Of a DNA stretch of 64,000 nucleotides, positions 24,399 through 33,021 are shown piece after piece (position 1 is the first letter of the stretch; each line of letters opens with the position of its first letter). The notes beneath the pieces are model-generated. The model ran no database searches and was not told the origin of the DNA. It saw nothing but the letters and a program-made list of their open reading frames with translations. A program made the position numbers and the translations under genes. Source of the DNA: Alphaproteobacteria bacterium (GTDB lineage Bacteria > Pseudomonadota > Alphaproteobacteria > Bin65); the NCBI GenBank assembly GCA_021776685.1, contig JAJFFJ010000040.1:62001-126000 (forward strand), in the 5' to 3' direction.

Positions 24399-26339
24399 TC
24401 AGACTTCGCCGTGAAAATGATCGTAGATTTTTTGGGCCACGGTGCGGTTGATGCCGTCTACAGCCTCAAGGTCCGTCAGGCCGGCCCGCGCGACCTCTCG
24501 AGCTGATCCAAAATGCAGCAGCAGCGCTTTCTTACGCTTGCCGCCGATGCCCGGCACGTCGTCAAGCGCGGAGCGGGTGGTGGCGGCCTTGCGCCGGGTG
24601 CGGTGGGCGCCAATGGCGAAGCGGTGGGCCTCGTCGCGCAGGCGCTGCAGGAAATAGAGCGCCGGATGATTGGGCGGCAGGCGGCGTGAATCGCCATCCG
24701 GGTAATAGAAGGTCTCGCGGCCGGCGTCCCGTTCCGGTCCTTTGGCAACGCCGATGATATCCAGATCTTCGATGCCCAAATCCGCCAGTGTTTCCAACGC
24801 CGTGTTGAGCTGGCCGCGGCCGCCGTCAATCAGCACCAGGTCAGGCCACGTGCCAGTGTCGCGATCCGGGTCTTCCTTCAGGGCGCGGGAGAAGCGGCGG
24901 GTCAGCACCTCGCGCATCATGGCGTAGTCATCGCCGGGCGCTATCGGCCCTTTGATGTTGAATTTGCGGTAGGCGTTCTTGTCATAGCCGTCGGGGCCGG
25001 AGACGATCATCGCGCCGACCGCATTGGTGCCCGAGATGTGGCTGTTGTCGTAAACCTCAATCCGCTCCGGCGGGGCGTCCAAGCGCAGGGCGTCGGCGAC
25101 TGCGTCCAGCAGATCGCGCTGGGTCGCACTTTCCGCCAGCCGCCGGCCCAGCGCCGCCTTGGCGTTGGCAAAGGCGTGGTCGATCAGTTTGCGGCGGTCC
25201 CCCCGCAGGGGCACGGAGATCGCCACCTTGCGCCCGGCCTTCGACGTCAGCGCCTCTGCCATCAGCGCGCCTTCGGGGACCTTGTCGCTCAGCATGATCT
25301 GCCGAGGCGGGATTTTGTCGTCGTAGAACTGGCCCAGGAATGCTTCCAGTACTTCCGCCGCGCCAACGCTGGAATCGTGCCGGGGATAGTAGGCACGGTT
25401 GCCATAGTTGCGTCCCTGTCTGAAGAAGAAAACCTGGACGCAGGTCTGGCCACCTTCCTGGGCCACGGCGACCACGTCGGCTTCCTCGATCTGCGGCAGG
25501 TTGATGTCCTGGCGGGAGCGGATATGGGCCAACGCCCGGATACGGTCGCGGTAGTAGGCCGCCCGTTCGAACTCCAGGGTGGCGGATGCGTCCTCCATTT
25601 CACGGGCGAAGCGCTTCTGGATGGTGTCGGACTGGCCGTCGAGAAAGGCACGCGCCTGGTCGATCAGCTCGTCATAGGCGGTCGCGTCAATGCGGCCAAC
25701 GCAAGGAGCCGAGCAGCGCTTGATTTGATACAGCAGACAGGGACGGGTGCGGCTGGAGAAGACGGCGTCCGTGCAGGACCGCAGCAAAAAGGCGCGCTGC
25801 AGGGCATTGAGGGTCTGGTTGACGGCCTTGGCGGAGGCGAAAGGGCCATAGTAGGCGCCGGGCTGGGAGCGGCTGCCACGATACTTGCGCAGCCGGGCCC
25901 AACGTATCGGTTTGCCCGGGTCATCCCCTTGGGCCTCAGCGATGTGGATGTAGGGGAAGGATTTGTCGTCCCGCAGCAGCACGTTGTAGCGCGGCTTCAG
26001 GCGCTTGATGAGGTTGGCCTCCAGCAGCAAGGCCTCCACCTCGGTGTGGGTGGAAACCACCTCCAGCAGGGTTGTCTCCGCCACCATGCGGCGCAGGCGG
26101 TCGGGCAACTTGGAAGAATTGGTGTAGTTGGTTACCCGCTTCCGGAGGCTGCGCGCCTTGCCCACATAGAGAGCATCGCCCTTGCGGTTGAGCATGCGAT
26201 AGACACCCGGCGCGTCAGGCAGGCGTTTGAGCTGGTCTTTCAGAAAGGCGGTGCCGGCCGCAAGCGACTGGCCCAACGCGCGCGCGGGCGGCGGGGAGTC
26301 GTTTGTCTCGGGCGTGAGGGGCACCGTCGGGTCAGCCAT
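24399..26339 (-). CDS. uvrC: Excinuclease ABC subunit C
   Basis: This 646-residue nuclease makes both incisions in nucleotide excision repair. In order: GIY-YIG domain (PGVYRMLNRKGDALYVGKAR, about 41-60), a cysteine-rich part (YQIKRCSAPCVG), UVR motif (FAREMEDASATLEFERAAYY) for UvrB contact, RNase H-like endonuclease (EVYDNSHISG, VLIDGGRGQLNTA), and a helix-hairpin-helix tail (DDVPGIGGKRKKALLLHFG). No Shine-Dalgarno precedes the ATG; a TTGACG and CAATAT pair lies just upstream, so the mRNA may be leaderless. Its usual partner uvrB is at 39646. Confidence 0.98.
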   Translation of the reverse strand: MADPTVPLTPETNDSPPPARALGQSLAAGTAFLKDQLKRLPDAPGVYRMLNRKGDALYVGKARSLRKRVTNYTNSSKLPDRLRRMVAETTLLEVVSTHTEVEALLLEANLIKRLKPRYNVLLRDDKSFPYIHIAEAQGDDPGKPIRWARLRKYRGSRSQPGAYYGPFASAKAVNQTLNALQRAFLLRSCTDAVFSSRTRPCLLYQIKRCSAPCVGRIDATAYDELIDQARAFLDGQSDTIQKRFAREMEDASATLEFERAAYYRDRIRALAHIRSRQDINLPQIEEADVVAVAQEGGQTCVQVFFFRQGRNYGNRAYYPRHDSSVGAAEVLEAFLGQFYDDKIPPRQIMLSDKVPEGALMAEALTSKAGRKVAISVPLRGDRRKLIDHAFANAKAALGRRLAESATQRDLLDAVADALRLDAPPERIEVYDNSHISGTNAVGAMIVSGPDGYDKNAYRKFNIKGPIAPGDDYAMMREVLTRRFSRALKEDPDRDTGTWPDLVLIDGGRGQLNTALETLADLGIEDLDIIGVAKGPERDAGRETFYYPDGDSRRLPPNHPALYFLQRLRDEAHRFAIGAHRTRRKAATTRSALDDVPGIGGKRKKALLLHFGSAREVARAGLTDLEAVDGINRTVAQKIYDHFHGEV

Positions 26340-26732
26340 AGACGCATATTGAGCGGCAGGAGCGGGGCGTCAACCTTTGCCTTGAATACGGAAATTTCAA
26401 TGATTTCCATGGGTTGCACAAGGTGGGCATTCGGGCTCGAATTTCACTGTAACGCTTATCCACTTTTTTTGTGGGTAAGCCTGTGGGTAGCGGCACGATG
26501 GTGAACACGAGTCCCCGGCCTTGCTGGCACTCTATGTGATTGCCTATTTTTTTGGCATATTCGGTAAACTATTGAAATTAAATGATTAATATAGGCGAGA
26601 TTGTGGCGACAAGGTGAATAAACCGTTAAACGATCAATTCTCCGAATTGTGAGCGGCAATAAATTCCCGGTGTGCACAAGACCGGCGTCGGCCGGCCGCG
26701 CGGCGGCGGATTTCCCAGTGTTCTATGGTGCT
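26340..26732. other. Long spacer upstream of uvrC with DnaA-box-like sites and an AT-rich tract
   Basis: These 393 bp have no gene. The right half (26537-26640) is strikingly AT-rich for this genome. The left half contains three DnaA-box-like 9-mers within 35 bp, with a fourth beyond the AT-rich tract. A possible uvrC promoter (TTGACG, 16-bp spacer, CAATAT on the minus strand) abuts the uvrC ATG. No LexA-type GTTC-N7-GTTC site was found. Confidence 0.6.
26456..26621. promoter_or_regulatory. Cluster of DnaA-box-like 9-mers flanking an AT-rich tract
   Basis: Against the consensus TTATNCACA: TTATCCACT at 26456-26464 on the plus strand (8/9); TTACCCACA at 26470-26478 (8/9), CTACCCACA at 26482-26490 (7/9) and TTATTCACC at 26613-26621 (8/9), all on the minus strand. 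Between the third and fourth lies the AT-rich stretch. This could be a DnaA-regulated promoter or an origin-like element. Confidence 0.4.
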
Positions 26733-27146
26733 CTAAACCGCGCGGAAACGCTCAATTTCGATCCCCACGCTCGCGACGTCCACAAACACATCCAGCTTTT
26801 CGATCCGGACCCTGACACTCCGCACCGGCGCGTGGGTGAGGCAACTTTCGGCGATCAACTCCGCCAGGGTCTCGACCAGGTTAACGTGCGGGCCTTCGGC
26901 GATGGTGCGGATCGTGTTCGTGATCTCCTCGTAGGACAGCACCCGGTCCAGGTTGTCCTCGTGTGGCCCTGCGCCTTCGACGACCGCCATGTCCACATTG
27001 ACCCGCACCCGTTGTGGCAGGTCGCGCTCATGGCGGTGAACGCCAATGCTGCGGGCGACCACCATGTCGCGAATGAAAACATGGCGCAGGGTGTGCTGGG
27101 CGCTGGACAGCTGGCGGGCGTCAAGGGGCAGCGTTTCGTTCATCAT
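26733..27146 (-). CDS. folB: Dihydroneopterin aldolase
   Basis: This folate-pathway enzyme cleaves 7,8-dihydroneopterin. The 137-residue protein contains VFIRDMVVARSIGVHRHERD, then RVRVNVDMAVVE, the SYEEITNTIRTIAEGPHVNLVETLAELIAE core with the catalytic region, and VRVRIEKLDVFVDVASVGIEIER at the end. It lies 31 bp downstream of an SDR gene on the same strand. Two ATGs lie in tandem (27146 and 27143); GGAAG spacing slightly favours the second. Confidence 0.94.
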   Translation of the reverse strand: MMNETLPLDARQLSSAQHTLRHVFIRDMVVARSIGVHRHERDLPQRVRVNVDMAVVEGAGPHEDNLDRVLSYEEITNTIRTIAEGPHVNLVETLAELIAESCLTHAPVRSVRVRIEKLDVFVDVASVGIEIERFRAV

Positions 27147-27177
27147 GCTTCCAATCGGAGCGGATGGGTGGGTCGCG

Positions 27178-27951
27178 TTATTCGTCGATCATCTGAGAGT
27201 CGGTCGGGTGGCTCCAGCCCAGATGCTGCCCACCGTCCAGGGCGAGCATCTGGCCGGTGACCGCCGGCGCATCCAGAAGATAGGCAACTGCATCTGCGAT
27301 TTCATCGGGCGCGGTGCCGCGGCCGAGCGGCTGGGCGGACTGCTGCGCCGCAAATAGCGTCGGGCTCTGGCGCTTACTCGGTAGGGTCGGCCCGGGGCCA
27401 ATGGCGTTCACCCGTATATCCGGCGCCAACGCCAGGGCGAGGGTGCGCGTCAACGTCCACAGTCCAGCCTTGCTGAGGGTGTAGGACATGAAATGGGGCG
27501 TCAGGTTCCAGACCCGCTGATCAATCAGATTGATGATGGCCCCCTGCGCGTCGGCCGGCAGATCCCGCGCCATCGCCTGGCACAGGACAAAAGGCGCCCG
27601 CAGGTTGGTCTCCATATGCATGTCCCAGCTTTCGCGGGTCGCGTCGGTGATTTCGTCCCGCTCGAACTCGGCCGCATTATTGACCAGGCAGGTAACCGGC
27701 CCCAGCATTGCCGCCCGCGCCATCAGGCCTGCAGTCTGTGATTCGATGGCAAGGTCGGCATCCAGCGTTACCGCCGCGCCACCCGCAGCCTCGATCTCGT
27801 CGGCAAGGGTCTGCGCATCAGCGTCGGATTCGCGGTAGTGGACGGCCACGGCCCAGCCCAACGTTGCCAGGCGCAGGCTAATGGCCCGGCCGATGCGGGT
27901 CGCGCCGCCTGTAACGAGAGCGGTTCCGGGTTTTGTGCCGCGACGGGTCAT
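27178..27951 (-). CDS. Short-chain dehydrogenase, possibly pteridine reductase-like
   Basis: This 257-residue SDR has TGGATRIGRAISLRLA (residues 14-29), NNAAEFERD, and the Tyr-Lys pair in MSYTLSKAGLWTLT. The TGGATRIGRAI form of the cofactor loop, with Arg rather than the usual Gly run, is typical of pteridine reductase-like SDRs. The adjacent folB gene supports a link to pterins. C-terminal GQMLALDGGQHLGW is standard. It overlaps the upstream antiporter gene by 4 bases (ATGA). Confidence 0.85.
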   Translation of the reverse strand: MTRRGTKPGTALVTGGATRIGRAISLRLATLGWAVAVHYRESDADAQTLADEIEAAGGAAVTLDADLAIESQTAGLMARAAMLGPVTCLVNNAAEFERDEITDATRESWDMHMETNLRAPFVLCQAMARDLPADAQGAIINLIDQRVWNLTPHFMSYTLSKAGLWTLTRTLALALAPDIRVNAIGPGPTLPSKRQSPTLFAAQQSAQPLGRGTAPDEIADAVAYLLDAPAVTGQMLALDGGQHLGWSHPTDSQMIDE

Positions 27952-28931
27952 TGGCCTTGCAGGGAATGCATCATCTGAGAATAGCCGGCAAACTGGGCAT
28001 AAATATAGGCGACGTAAAGCAGAATGAAGACAATGCCGACAACCTTACCCAGCCGTGGCAGCGCCAGTGCGACGACCACAAAGCCGATGGTAACGCCCAG
28101 CATCACCCACAGGTCGAAATCCATAATGACCTGGGGCACGGCGATGGGTTTGACGATGGCCACCGTGCCCATGATGGCCAGAACGTTGAAGATACAGCTT
28201 CCGATCGCGTTGCCGAGCGCCACATCGCTGTGTTTGCGCCGTGCGGCAATAATCGATGCGGCGAGCTCCGGCAGGGAGGTGCCAACGGCCACGAGGGTCA
28301 GGCCGATAACGGTCTCTTCGATGCCGGCGTGCCGGGCGATGCCAATCGCGCCCCCGACGATCAGTTCCGCACCCACCAGCACACCCACGAGCCCCAGGAC
28401 CAGCTTGCCGAGAGTCATCCACAGCGAGCCCTCGTTGCCGGCCAGTTCCGCCACTTCGGATTCGATTTCCCGGGCGGCCGCCACGTTTCGCCGGTCCAGC
28501 CAGTAGGACGAAAAAATATAGATCGCGAGCATCACGACCATGACGATGCCGTGCCACCGCTCGATCTGCTGGGTCAGGCAGAGCAGCACAAAAAGCCCTG
28601 CCGTGGCGACGAAGACAAATCCGTCCCGCAGCACGGATTTGGTATTGCGGACGATCGGATGAATCAAGGCGGCGGCGCCCAGGACCAGCAGAATGTTGGC
28701 GATGTTGCTGCCGACGACATTGCCGACCGCGATGCCCGGCGAGCCTTCAAGGGAGGCGATAAGGCTGACTACCAGCTCTGGCGCAGATGTTCCGGCGGAG
28801 ACCACAGTCAACCCGACGATCAGCGGCGACACACCCAGCTGCCGTGCGAAGGCGACCGCGCCCCGCACAAGAAATTCGCCGCCCAGGAAAAGCAGCAAAA
28901 GTCCGCCCGCCACTTCAAGAAAGATGATCAT
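27948..28931 (-). CDS. Calcium/sodium antiporter (CaCA family, YrbG-like)
   Basis: This 327-residue inner-membrane exchanger has about ten hydrophobic helices arranged as two inverted repeats. Each alpha-repeat is visible: VSAGTSAPELVVSLIASL with VGNVVGSNIANILLVLG, and VAVGTSLPELAASIIAA with LGNAIGSCIFNVLAIMG. The two Glu residues in the GTSxPE motifs bind cation. The start at 28931 (MIIFLEVAGG) is where helix one begins; a TTG nine codons upstream is less likely. Its 3' end overlaps an SDR gene. Confidence 0.93.
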   Translation of the reverse strand: MIIFLEVAGGLLLLFLGGEFLVRGAVAFARQLGVSPLIVGLTVVSAGTSAPELVVSLIASLEGSPGIAVGNVVGSNIANILLVLGAAALIHPIVRNTKSVLRDGFVFVATAGLFVLLCLTQQIERWHGIVMVVMLAIYIFSSYWLDRRNVAAAREIESEVAELAGNEGSLWMTLGKLVLGLVGVLVGAELIVGGAIGIARHAGIEETVIGLTLVAVGTSLPELAASIIAARRKHSDVALGNAIGSCIFNVLAIMGTVAIVKPIAVPQVIMDFDLWVMLGVTIGFVVVALALPRLGKVVGIVFILLYVAYIYAQFAGYSQMMHSLQGQ

Positions 28932-29074
28932 CGGCGGGCGTTTTCCCCCAGAATACAAGTGCCCGCCTGGTATCGCTTCTTGTCAGGCACCGCCGCGGCG
29001 GTGTAGCACGCGGTCCACGGGCGAAGCAAAGGGCTGGACGGTCCGGCTGGGAATTTCCCACAGCGACAGGGCAC

Positions 29075-30763
29075 ATGCACGACCTCGCATACCTGCAGCA
29101 AATTCTGGTGATATTGACGGCGGCGGCGCTTGCCACCTTTGTCGCGCACCGACTCCGGGCCAGCCCGGTTCTCGGCTATCTGGTCGTGGGCATCATCATT
29201 GGGCCCCAGGCAATCGCCCTGATCCCCAATACAAAGGGCATTCACGATCTCGCTGAACTTGGTGTCGTGTTCCTGCTGTTCTCCATTGGCCTGGAGCTGT
29301 CGTTCCGCCGCCTGACCAGCCTGCGGTTCGAAGTCTTCGGCCTGGGCACGGCGCAACTGGTGCTGACCGCATCGGCGGTAGGGGTGGTGGTGTGGCTGAT
29401 CCACCCGTCTGTTGAAGCGGCCATCGTCATCGGCTCTGGCGTGGCGCTGTCGTCCACCGCGATCGTCATGCAGCTGCTGTCCGAGCGGGGGGAACTGTCC
29501 AACCGCGTGGGCCGGTCTGCCTTCTCGATCCTGTTGCTGCAGGACATGGCTATCGTGCCAATGCTGGCGCTGCTGCCGCTGCTGGGGGACAAGGGGGCGA
29601 CGGACTGGACCGTGATCGGCCTGGCGGTTGCCAAGGCGGCGGGCGCTTTGGTGGCCATCCTGCTGGTAGGCCGGTTTTTGCTGCAGCCGCTGTTCCGGGC
29701 CTTCGCGGCGATGCGTAGCCAGGAGATCTTCGTTGCCGTCACGCTCCTGGCCGTTCTCGGGACTGCCTGGGCGACCGAGCAGGTTGGCCTGTCCCTGACG
29801 CTGGGCGCCTTCCTGGCTGGGCTGATGCTGGCAGAGACCGAATTCCGCCATCAGATCGAGACGGATATCCGACCGTTCCAGGGGCTGCTGCTGGGCCTTT
29901 TTTTCATCACCATCGGCATGTCGATCAACCTGGAATTCGCCGTCGACCACTGGTGGCAGGTTCTGGTGTTTGTGGTGGGACTGATCACCCTCAAGGCCGG
30001 AATTATCTTTGGCCTGGGCCTGGCCATGCGTCAGCCCCTGGGGGTCGCGCTGCGCACGGGCCTGCTGCTGGCCCAGGGTGGCGAGTTTGCATTTGTGCTG
30101 ATCGGCTTCGCCGTCCGCGATGACCTGGTGCCGGAACCGCTGGAACAGATGACCATTGCCGTGGTCAGCGTCTCGATGGCGCTTACGCCGTTCCTCAACA
30201 TGCTGGGGCAATGGCTGGTGACCCGCATCCAGCGGGTTACGGCCATCGGCCTGGCGGCCTTGGCGGAGGAAAATGAAGATCTGAAAGATCATGCCATCAT
30301 CGCAGGGTTCGGTCGTTTCGGTCAGGCGGTGGCGCGGCTGTTGGACGAGCACCGCATTCCCTATGTGGGGTTTGATCTCAATCCCGCAAATGTCATGGCC
30401 GCCCGCAGTCAGGGTCGTCCGGTACACTATGGCGACGTCACCCGGCGCGACCTCCTGTGGGCGTCCGGTGTGGACCGTGCCCGGGCACTGATTGTGGCGA
30501 CCGACGCCAGCCCGGCGCAGGTCACTGACCTGGTACGGCGTATGCATGTAGAACTACCCAATGTGCGGGTGATCGCCCGGGCGCGCAGCGGGTTTCATGC
30601 CAAAACCCTGCGGGACGCCGGGGCGGAGGAAGCTGTGCCGGATGTTACCTATTCAGCACAGCAGCTTGCCCGGTCGGTGGCGAAGGCCTTCGACCTGCCG
30701 GAAGATGACATTGCCAAGATGCTGGAAGAGGCAGAATTCGGCGGTGACACCCACCATCACTGA
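29075..30763 (+). CDS. CPA2-family monovalent cation/proton antiporter with TrkA-N domain (KefB/C-like)
   Basis: This 562-residue protein has a membrane domain of about 12 helices (residues 5-385), with the LLLFSIGLELSF-type segment, SSTAIVMQLLSE, LLLQDMAIVPML and LGAFLAGLMLAETEFRHQIE. A cytosolic TrkA-N Rossmann domain follows (HAIIAGFGRFGQAVARLLDE, about 408-427). This build fits potassium or sodium efflux systems such as KefB/KefC, which respond to nucleotides or glutathione adducts. It ends with DTHHH. It is divergent from the calcium/sodium antiporter, so two cation exchangers share a promoter region. Confidence 0.93.
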   Translation: MHDLAYLQQILVILTAAALATFVAHRLRASPVLGYLVVGIIIGPQAIALIPNTKGIHDLAELGVVFLLFSIGLELSFRRLTSLRFEVFGLGTAQLVLTASAVGVVVWLIHPSVEAAIVIGSGVALSSTAIVMQLLSERGELSNRVGRSAFSILLLQDMAIVPMLALLPLLGDKGATDWTVIGLAVAKAAGALVAILLVGRFLLQPLFRAFAAMRSQEIFVAVTLLAVLGTAWATEQVGLSLTLGAFLAGLMLAETEFRHQIETDIRPFQGLLLGLFFITIGMSINLEFAVDHWWQVLVFVVGLITLKAGIIFGLGLAMRQPLGVALRTGLLLAQGGEFAFVLIGFAVRDDLVPEPLEQMTIAVVSVSMALTPFLNMLGQWLVTRIQRVTAIGLAALAEENEDLKDHAIIAGFGRFGQAVARLLDEHRIPYVGFDLNPANVMAARSQGRPVHYGDVTRRDLLWASGVDRARALIVATDASPAQVTDLVRRMHVELPNVRVIARARSGFHAKTLRDAGAEEAVPDVTYSAQQLARSVAKAFDLPEDDIAKMLEEAEFGGDTHHH

Positions 30764-30770
30764 CGCTACA

Positions 30771-30790
30771 GACCGGGACTGACCGGGCCT
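30771..30790. repeat. 10-bp tandem duplication at the msrB stop
   Basis: GACCGGGACT (30771-30780) is followed by GACCGGGCCT (30781-30790), one mismatch. The second unit runs into the msrB stop (30789-30791 on the minus strand). Confidence 0.75.
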
Positions 30791-31217
30791 AGGCCTCGTC
30801 AGTGTCGCCTTCCGCCTTCGGCTTCAGATCCAGCGACGCGGAGTTCATGCAGAAACGCTGGCCTGACGGCTTCGGTCCATCCGGGAAGACATGCCCCAGA
30901 TGGGCGTCGCAGCGGCTGCACAACACCTCGACCCGGCGCATGAACAGGCCGCGGTCTTCCTTGTAGCTGACCGCGTCATCGGTGATTGGCCCCCAGAAAC
31001 TGGGCCAACCTGTGCCGGAATCATATTTTGTCTCCGAGCTGAACAGCGGCGCATCGCAACAGATGCAGTTATAGGTGCCCGGGGTTTTGGCATCGTGATA
31101 AACGCCGGTAAAGGCGCGCTCGGTGCCATGCTCGCGGGCGACGTGAAACTGAAGATCGGAGAGCTGCGCCCGCCATTCTTCATCGGTCTTGACGACCTTG
31201 TCAGGATTCTCGCTCAT
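30789..31217 (-). CDS. msrB: Peptide-methionine (R)-S-oxide reductase
   Basis: This enzyme reduces methionine-R-sulfoxide in proteins; 142 residues from the ATG at 31217. Zinc-binding cysteine pairs are seen in NCICCDAPLF and CSRCDAHLGH, the catalytic cysteine in RFCMNSASL, and the substrate loop in SGTGWPSFW. The upstream in-frame extension is unrelated text and is rejected. It is convergent with the antiporter gene and divergent from tag, 57 bp apart. Confidence 0.96.
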   Translation of the reverse strand: MSENPDKVVKTDEEWRAQLSDLQFHVAREHGTERAFTGVYHDAKTPGTYNCICCDAPLFSSETKYDSGTGWPSFWGPITDDAVSYKEDRGLFMRRVEVLCSRCDAHLGHVFPDGPKPSGQRFCMNSASLDLKPKAEGDTDEA

Positions 31218-31274
31218 GGGGGAACTATATGGGCTGCCGGGCGGCGGCTTCAACGGGTGAAGGATGACAGACGA

Positions 31275-31913
31275 ATGGCAAGGTTGGCAGAAGGACTGAT
31301 TCTGGGCGAGGACGGCAAGGTGCGTTGCTGGTGGCATGACGGCCTGCCCGACTATCAGGACTATCATGATCGCGAGTGGGGTTGGCCCGTGATCGACGAC
31401 ACCCGACTGTTCGAGAAAATCTGCCTGGAGGGCTTTCAAGCGGGCCTGTCCTGGCTGACGATCCTGCGCAAAAGGGAGAATTTTCGCGCCGCTTTTTCGG
31501 CCTTCGACATCGGCAAGGTCGCCCGATTTGACAGCCGCAAGTTAGAGCGTCTGGTCCTGGACGCCGGCATCGTCCGCCACCGCGGCAAGATTGAATCTAC
31601 TATCAATAACGCCAAACGCGCCCGGGAACTGATCAAGGAACGCGGATCCCTCGCCGCTTATTTCTGGAGCTGGGAGCCGGCGGCATCTGCCCGGCCAAAG
31701 AAAGTCACGAAGAAAGCCCTGATGGCGCTCGCCAAGACACCCGAGTCGACGGCCCTTTCAAAAGACCTGAAAGCACGGGGTTGGAGCTTTGTAGGGCCCA
31801 CCACCGTCTACGCCTTCATGCAGGCCATGGGCCTGGTCAACGACCACCTGGAAGGCTGCATCTGCCGCGCCCCGGTGGAAGCCGCGCGCAAAAAGCTGAA
31901 GCGCCCGGCCTAG
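31275..31913 (+). CDS. tag: DNA-3-methyladenine glycosylase I
   Basis: This base-excision repair glycosylase removes 3-methyladenine; 212 residues. Strong matches: VRCWWHDGLPDYQDYHDREWG, LFEKICLEGFQAGLSWLTIL, RKRENFRAAF, DAGIVRHRGKIESTI and GPTTVYAFMQAMGLVNDH. The zinc-snap residues are Cys in RCWW, a His near the C-terminus and the CICR cysteines. The ATG at 31275 is chosen since homology begins shortly after it. Its stop lies in a 14-bp tandem duplication. Confidence 0.95.
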   Translation: MARLAEGLILGEDGKVRCWWHDGLPDYQDYHDREWGWPVIDDTRLFEKICLEGFQAGLSWLTILRKRENFRAAFSAFDIGKVARFDSRKLERLVLDAGIVRHRGKIESTINNAKRARELIKERGSLAAYFWSWEPAASARPKKVTKKALMALAKTPESTALSKDLKARGWSFVGPTTVYAFMQAMGLVNDHLEGCICRAPVEAARKKLKRPA

Positions 31914-31928
31914 TGCGCCCGGCGTAGT
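31901..31928. repeat. 14-bp tandem duplication spanning the tag stop
   Basis: GCGCCCGGCCTAGT (31901-31914) and GCGCCCGGCGTAGT (31915-31928) differ by one base; a third degraded unit GCGGCCGGCTAT follows. The first unit holds the TAG stop of tag (31911-31913). Confidence 0.88.
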
Positions 31929-31936
31929 GCGGCCGG

Positions 31937-33004
31937 CTATTCGGCAGCGTCACTCGCGGCGGGGCGTTCCGCGGCGATTGCCTTGTGCAGCGCCTGGCGG
32001 GCGAGCGTCAGGGCCTTGTCCAGGCCGGTGCTGACCAGTCGGTAGTCAGGATCCAGGTCCAGCCGCTGTTGCTGCACCTCCAAAAGCGCCTTGTCTTCCA
32101 GGAAGGTCGGATAGCTCTCGTCGAAAAGCTGCTGGGTCGCTTCCGGTTCGTTCTGCCGATAGCCGTTGGCGACGGACCAAAAATAGTGGAAGGACGTCTC
32201 CGTCTCCGGCGTTGCTGTATGCAGGATCTGGAAGTGCAGGCCGGGTTGGTCCTGGTTCTTCCGTGCGTCCTTGCCGACGTCGATGGCGCCGTTGTTCTGA
32301 ATCACTGTCGACGGCGTGTGGTAGGTGAATCTGTGCCAGCGGTCGATATTGCCCTTGAAACCGACGGCTTTCACGTAGGTCGGCGGCGTGGGGGAATCGA
32401 TCATCCAGCGCTCATAATGGCAGCCGTTGGCCGTCGGTTCGATCACCATCTCTGCGGCGGCGTGCGCCTCCGGATTGCCGCCGATGGTTTTGCGGTGGAC
32501 ATAGGCCAGATGGGACAGGTCCATCAGATTGTCGATCATCATCATGTAGTTGGCCTCGATCCGGAACGTGGTCTTCTTGTGCGGCCATTTCTCGGGCTGA
32601 TCGTGCCAGGGGTAGTCGACGATCAACGATTCGTCGGCCGCGTCCGGGTCGCCCATCCAGATCCAGATGCATTGCTGCCGCTCGACGATCGGCCATGCGC
32701 CGACACGGGCGGTGGCCGGGACGAAGTCCTGTCCCGGAATCTGCACGCAGGCGCCGGAGCCGTCGAAAACCAGGCCGTGATAGCCGCACTGGATGCCTTG
32801 CTCGTGCACCTGACCGTGGCTAAGCGGTGCGCCTCGATGGCAGCAGCGGTCGTCCAGCGCCGCGACCTTGCCGTCGGGACCGCGGAAGAAGACCAGTGGC
32901 CTGTCCATGATGGTCCGCGCCACCAGGCCGTCTTCCAGCTCTTCGGGCCAGGCAGCGATATACCAGGCGTTGCGGACATAGGGCTCGTTGGCGGGATGGG
33001 ACAT
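31937..33004 (-). CDS. Rieske non-haem iron oxygenase, VanA-like
   Basis: This 355-residue oxygenase component has a Rieske [2Fe-2S] centre: C-x-H in DDRCCHRGAPLSHG and C-x2-H in IQCGYHGLVF, 16 residues apart. The catalytic domain has the bridging Asp region NLMDLSHLAYVH, whose His and Asp residues bind iron. The family includes vanillate O-demethylase and carbazole- or phenoxybenzoate-type oxygenases. A MaoC-like hydratase gene lies 17 bp upstream in the same operon. No reductase gene is adjacent. The substrate is unknown. Confidence 0.9.
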   Translation of the reverse strand: MSHPANEPYVRNAWYIAAWPEELEDGLVARTIMDRPLVFFRGPDGKVAALDDRCCHRGAPLSHGQVHEQGIQCGYHGLVFDGSGACVQIPGQDFVPATARVGAWPIVERQQCIWIWMGDPDAADESLIVDYPWHDQPEKWPHKKTTFRIEANYMMMIDNLMDLSHLAYVHRKTIGGNPEAHAAAEMVIEPTANGCHYERWMIDSPTPPTYVKAVGFKGNIDRWHRFTYHTPSTVIQNNGAIDVGKDARKNQDQPGLHFQILHTATPETETSFHYFWSVANGYRQNEPEATQQLFDESYPTFLEDKALLEVQQQRLDLDPDYRLVSTGLDKALTLARQALHKAIAAERPAASDAAE

Positions 33005-33021
33005 GAATTACTCCTCCGGGA

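Noticed and set aside
25038-26504. Long open frame of 488 codons opposite uvrC
   Set aside because: It lies fully antisense to a clear UvrC with all domains. Long antisense frames are common at high GC, and its translation shows no family features.
26340-26732. LexA (SOS) box upstream of uvrC
   Set aside because: I found no GTTC-N7-GTTC or GAAC-N7-GAAC in this spacer, nor upstream of uvrB.
28928-30547. Open frame of 539 codons opposite the CPA2 antiporter, and a 428-codon frame opposite modC (2736-4022)
   Set aside because: Both are antisense to genes with unmistakable motifs. The translations are rich in His, Gln, Asp and Arg, which is the usual signature of the reverse frame of membrane or GC-rich genes.
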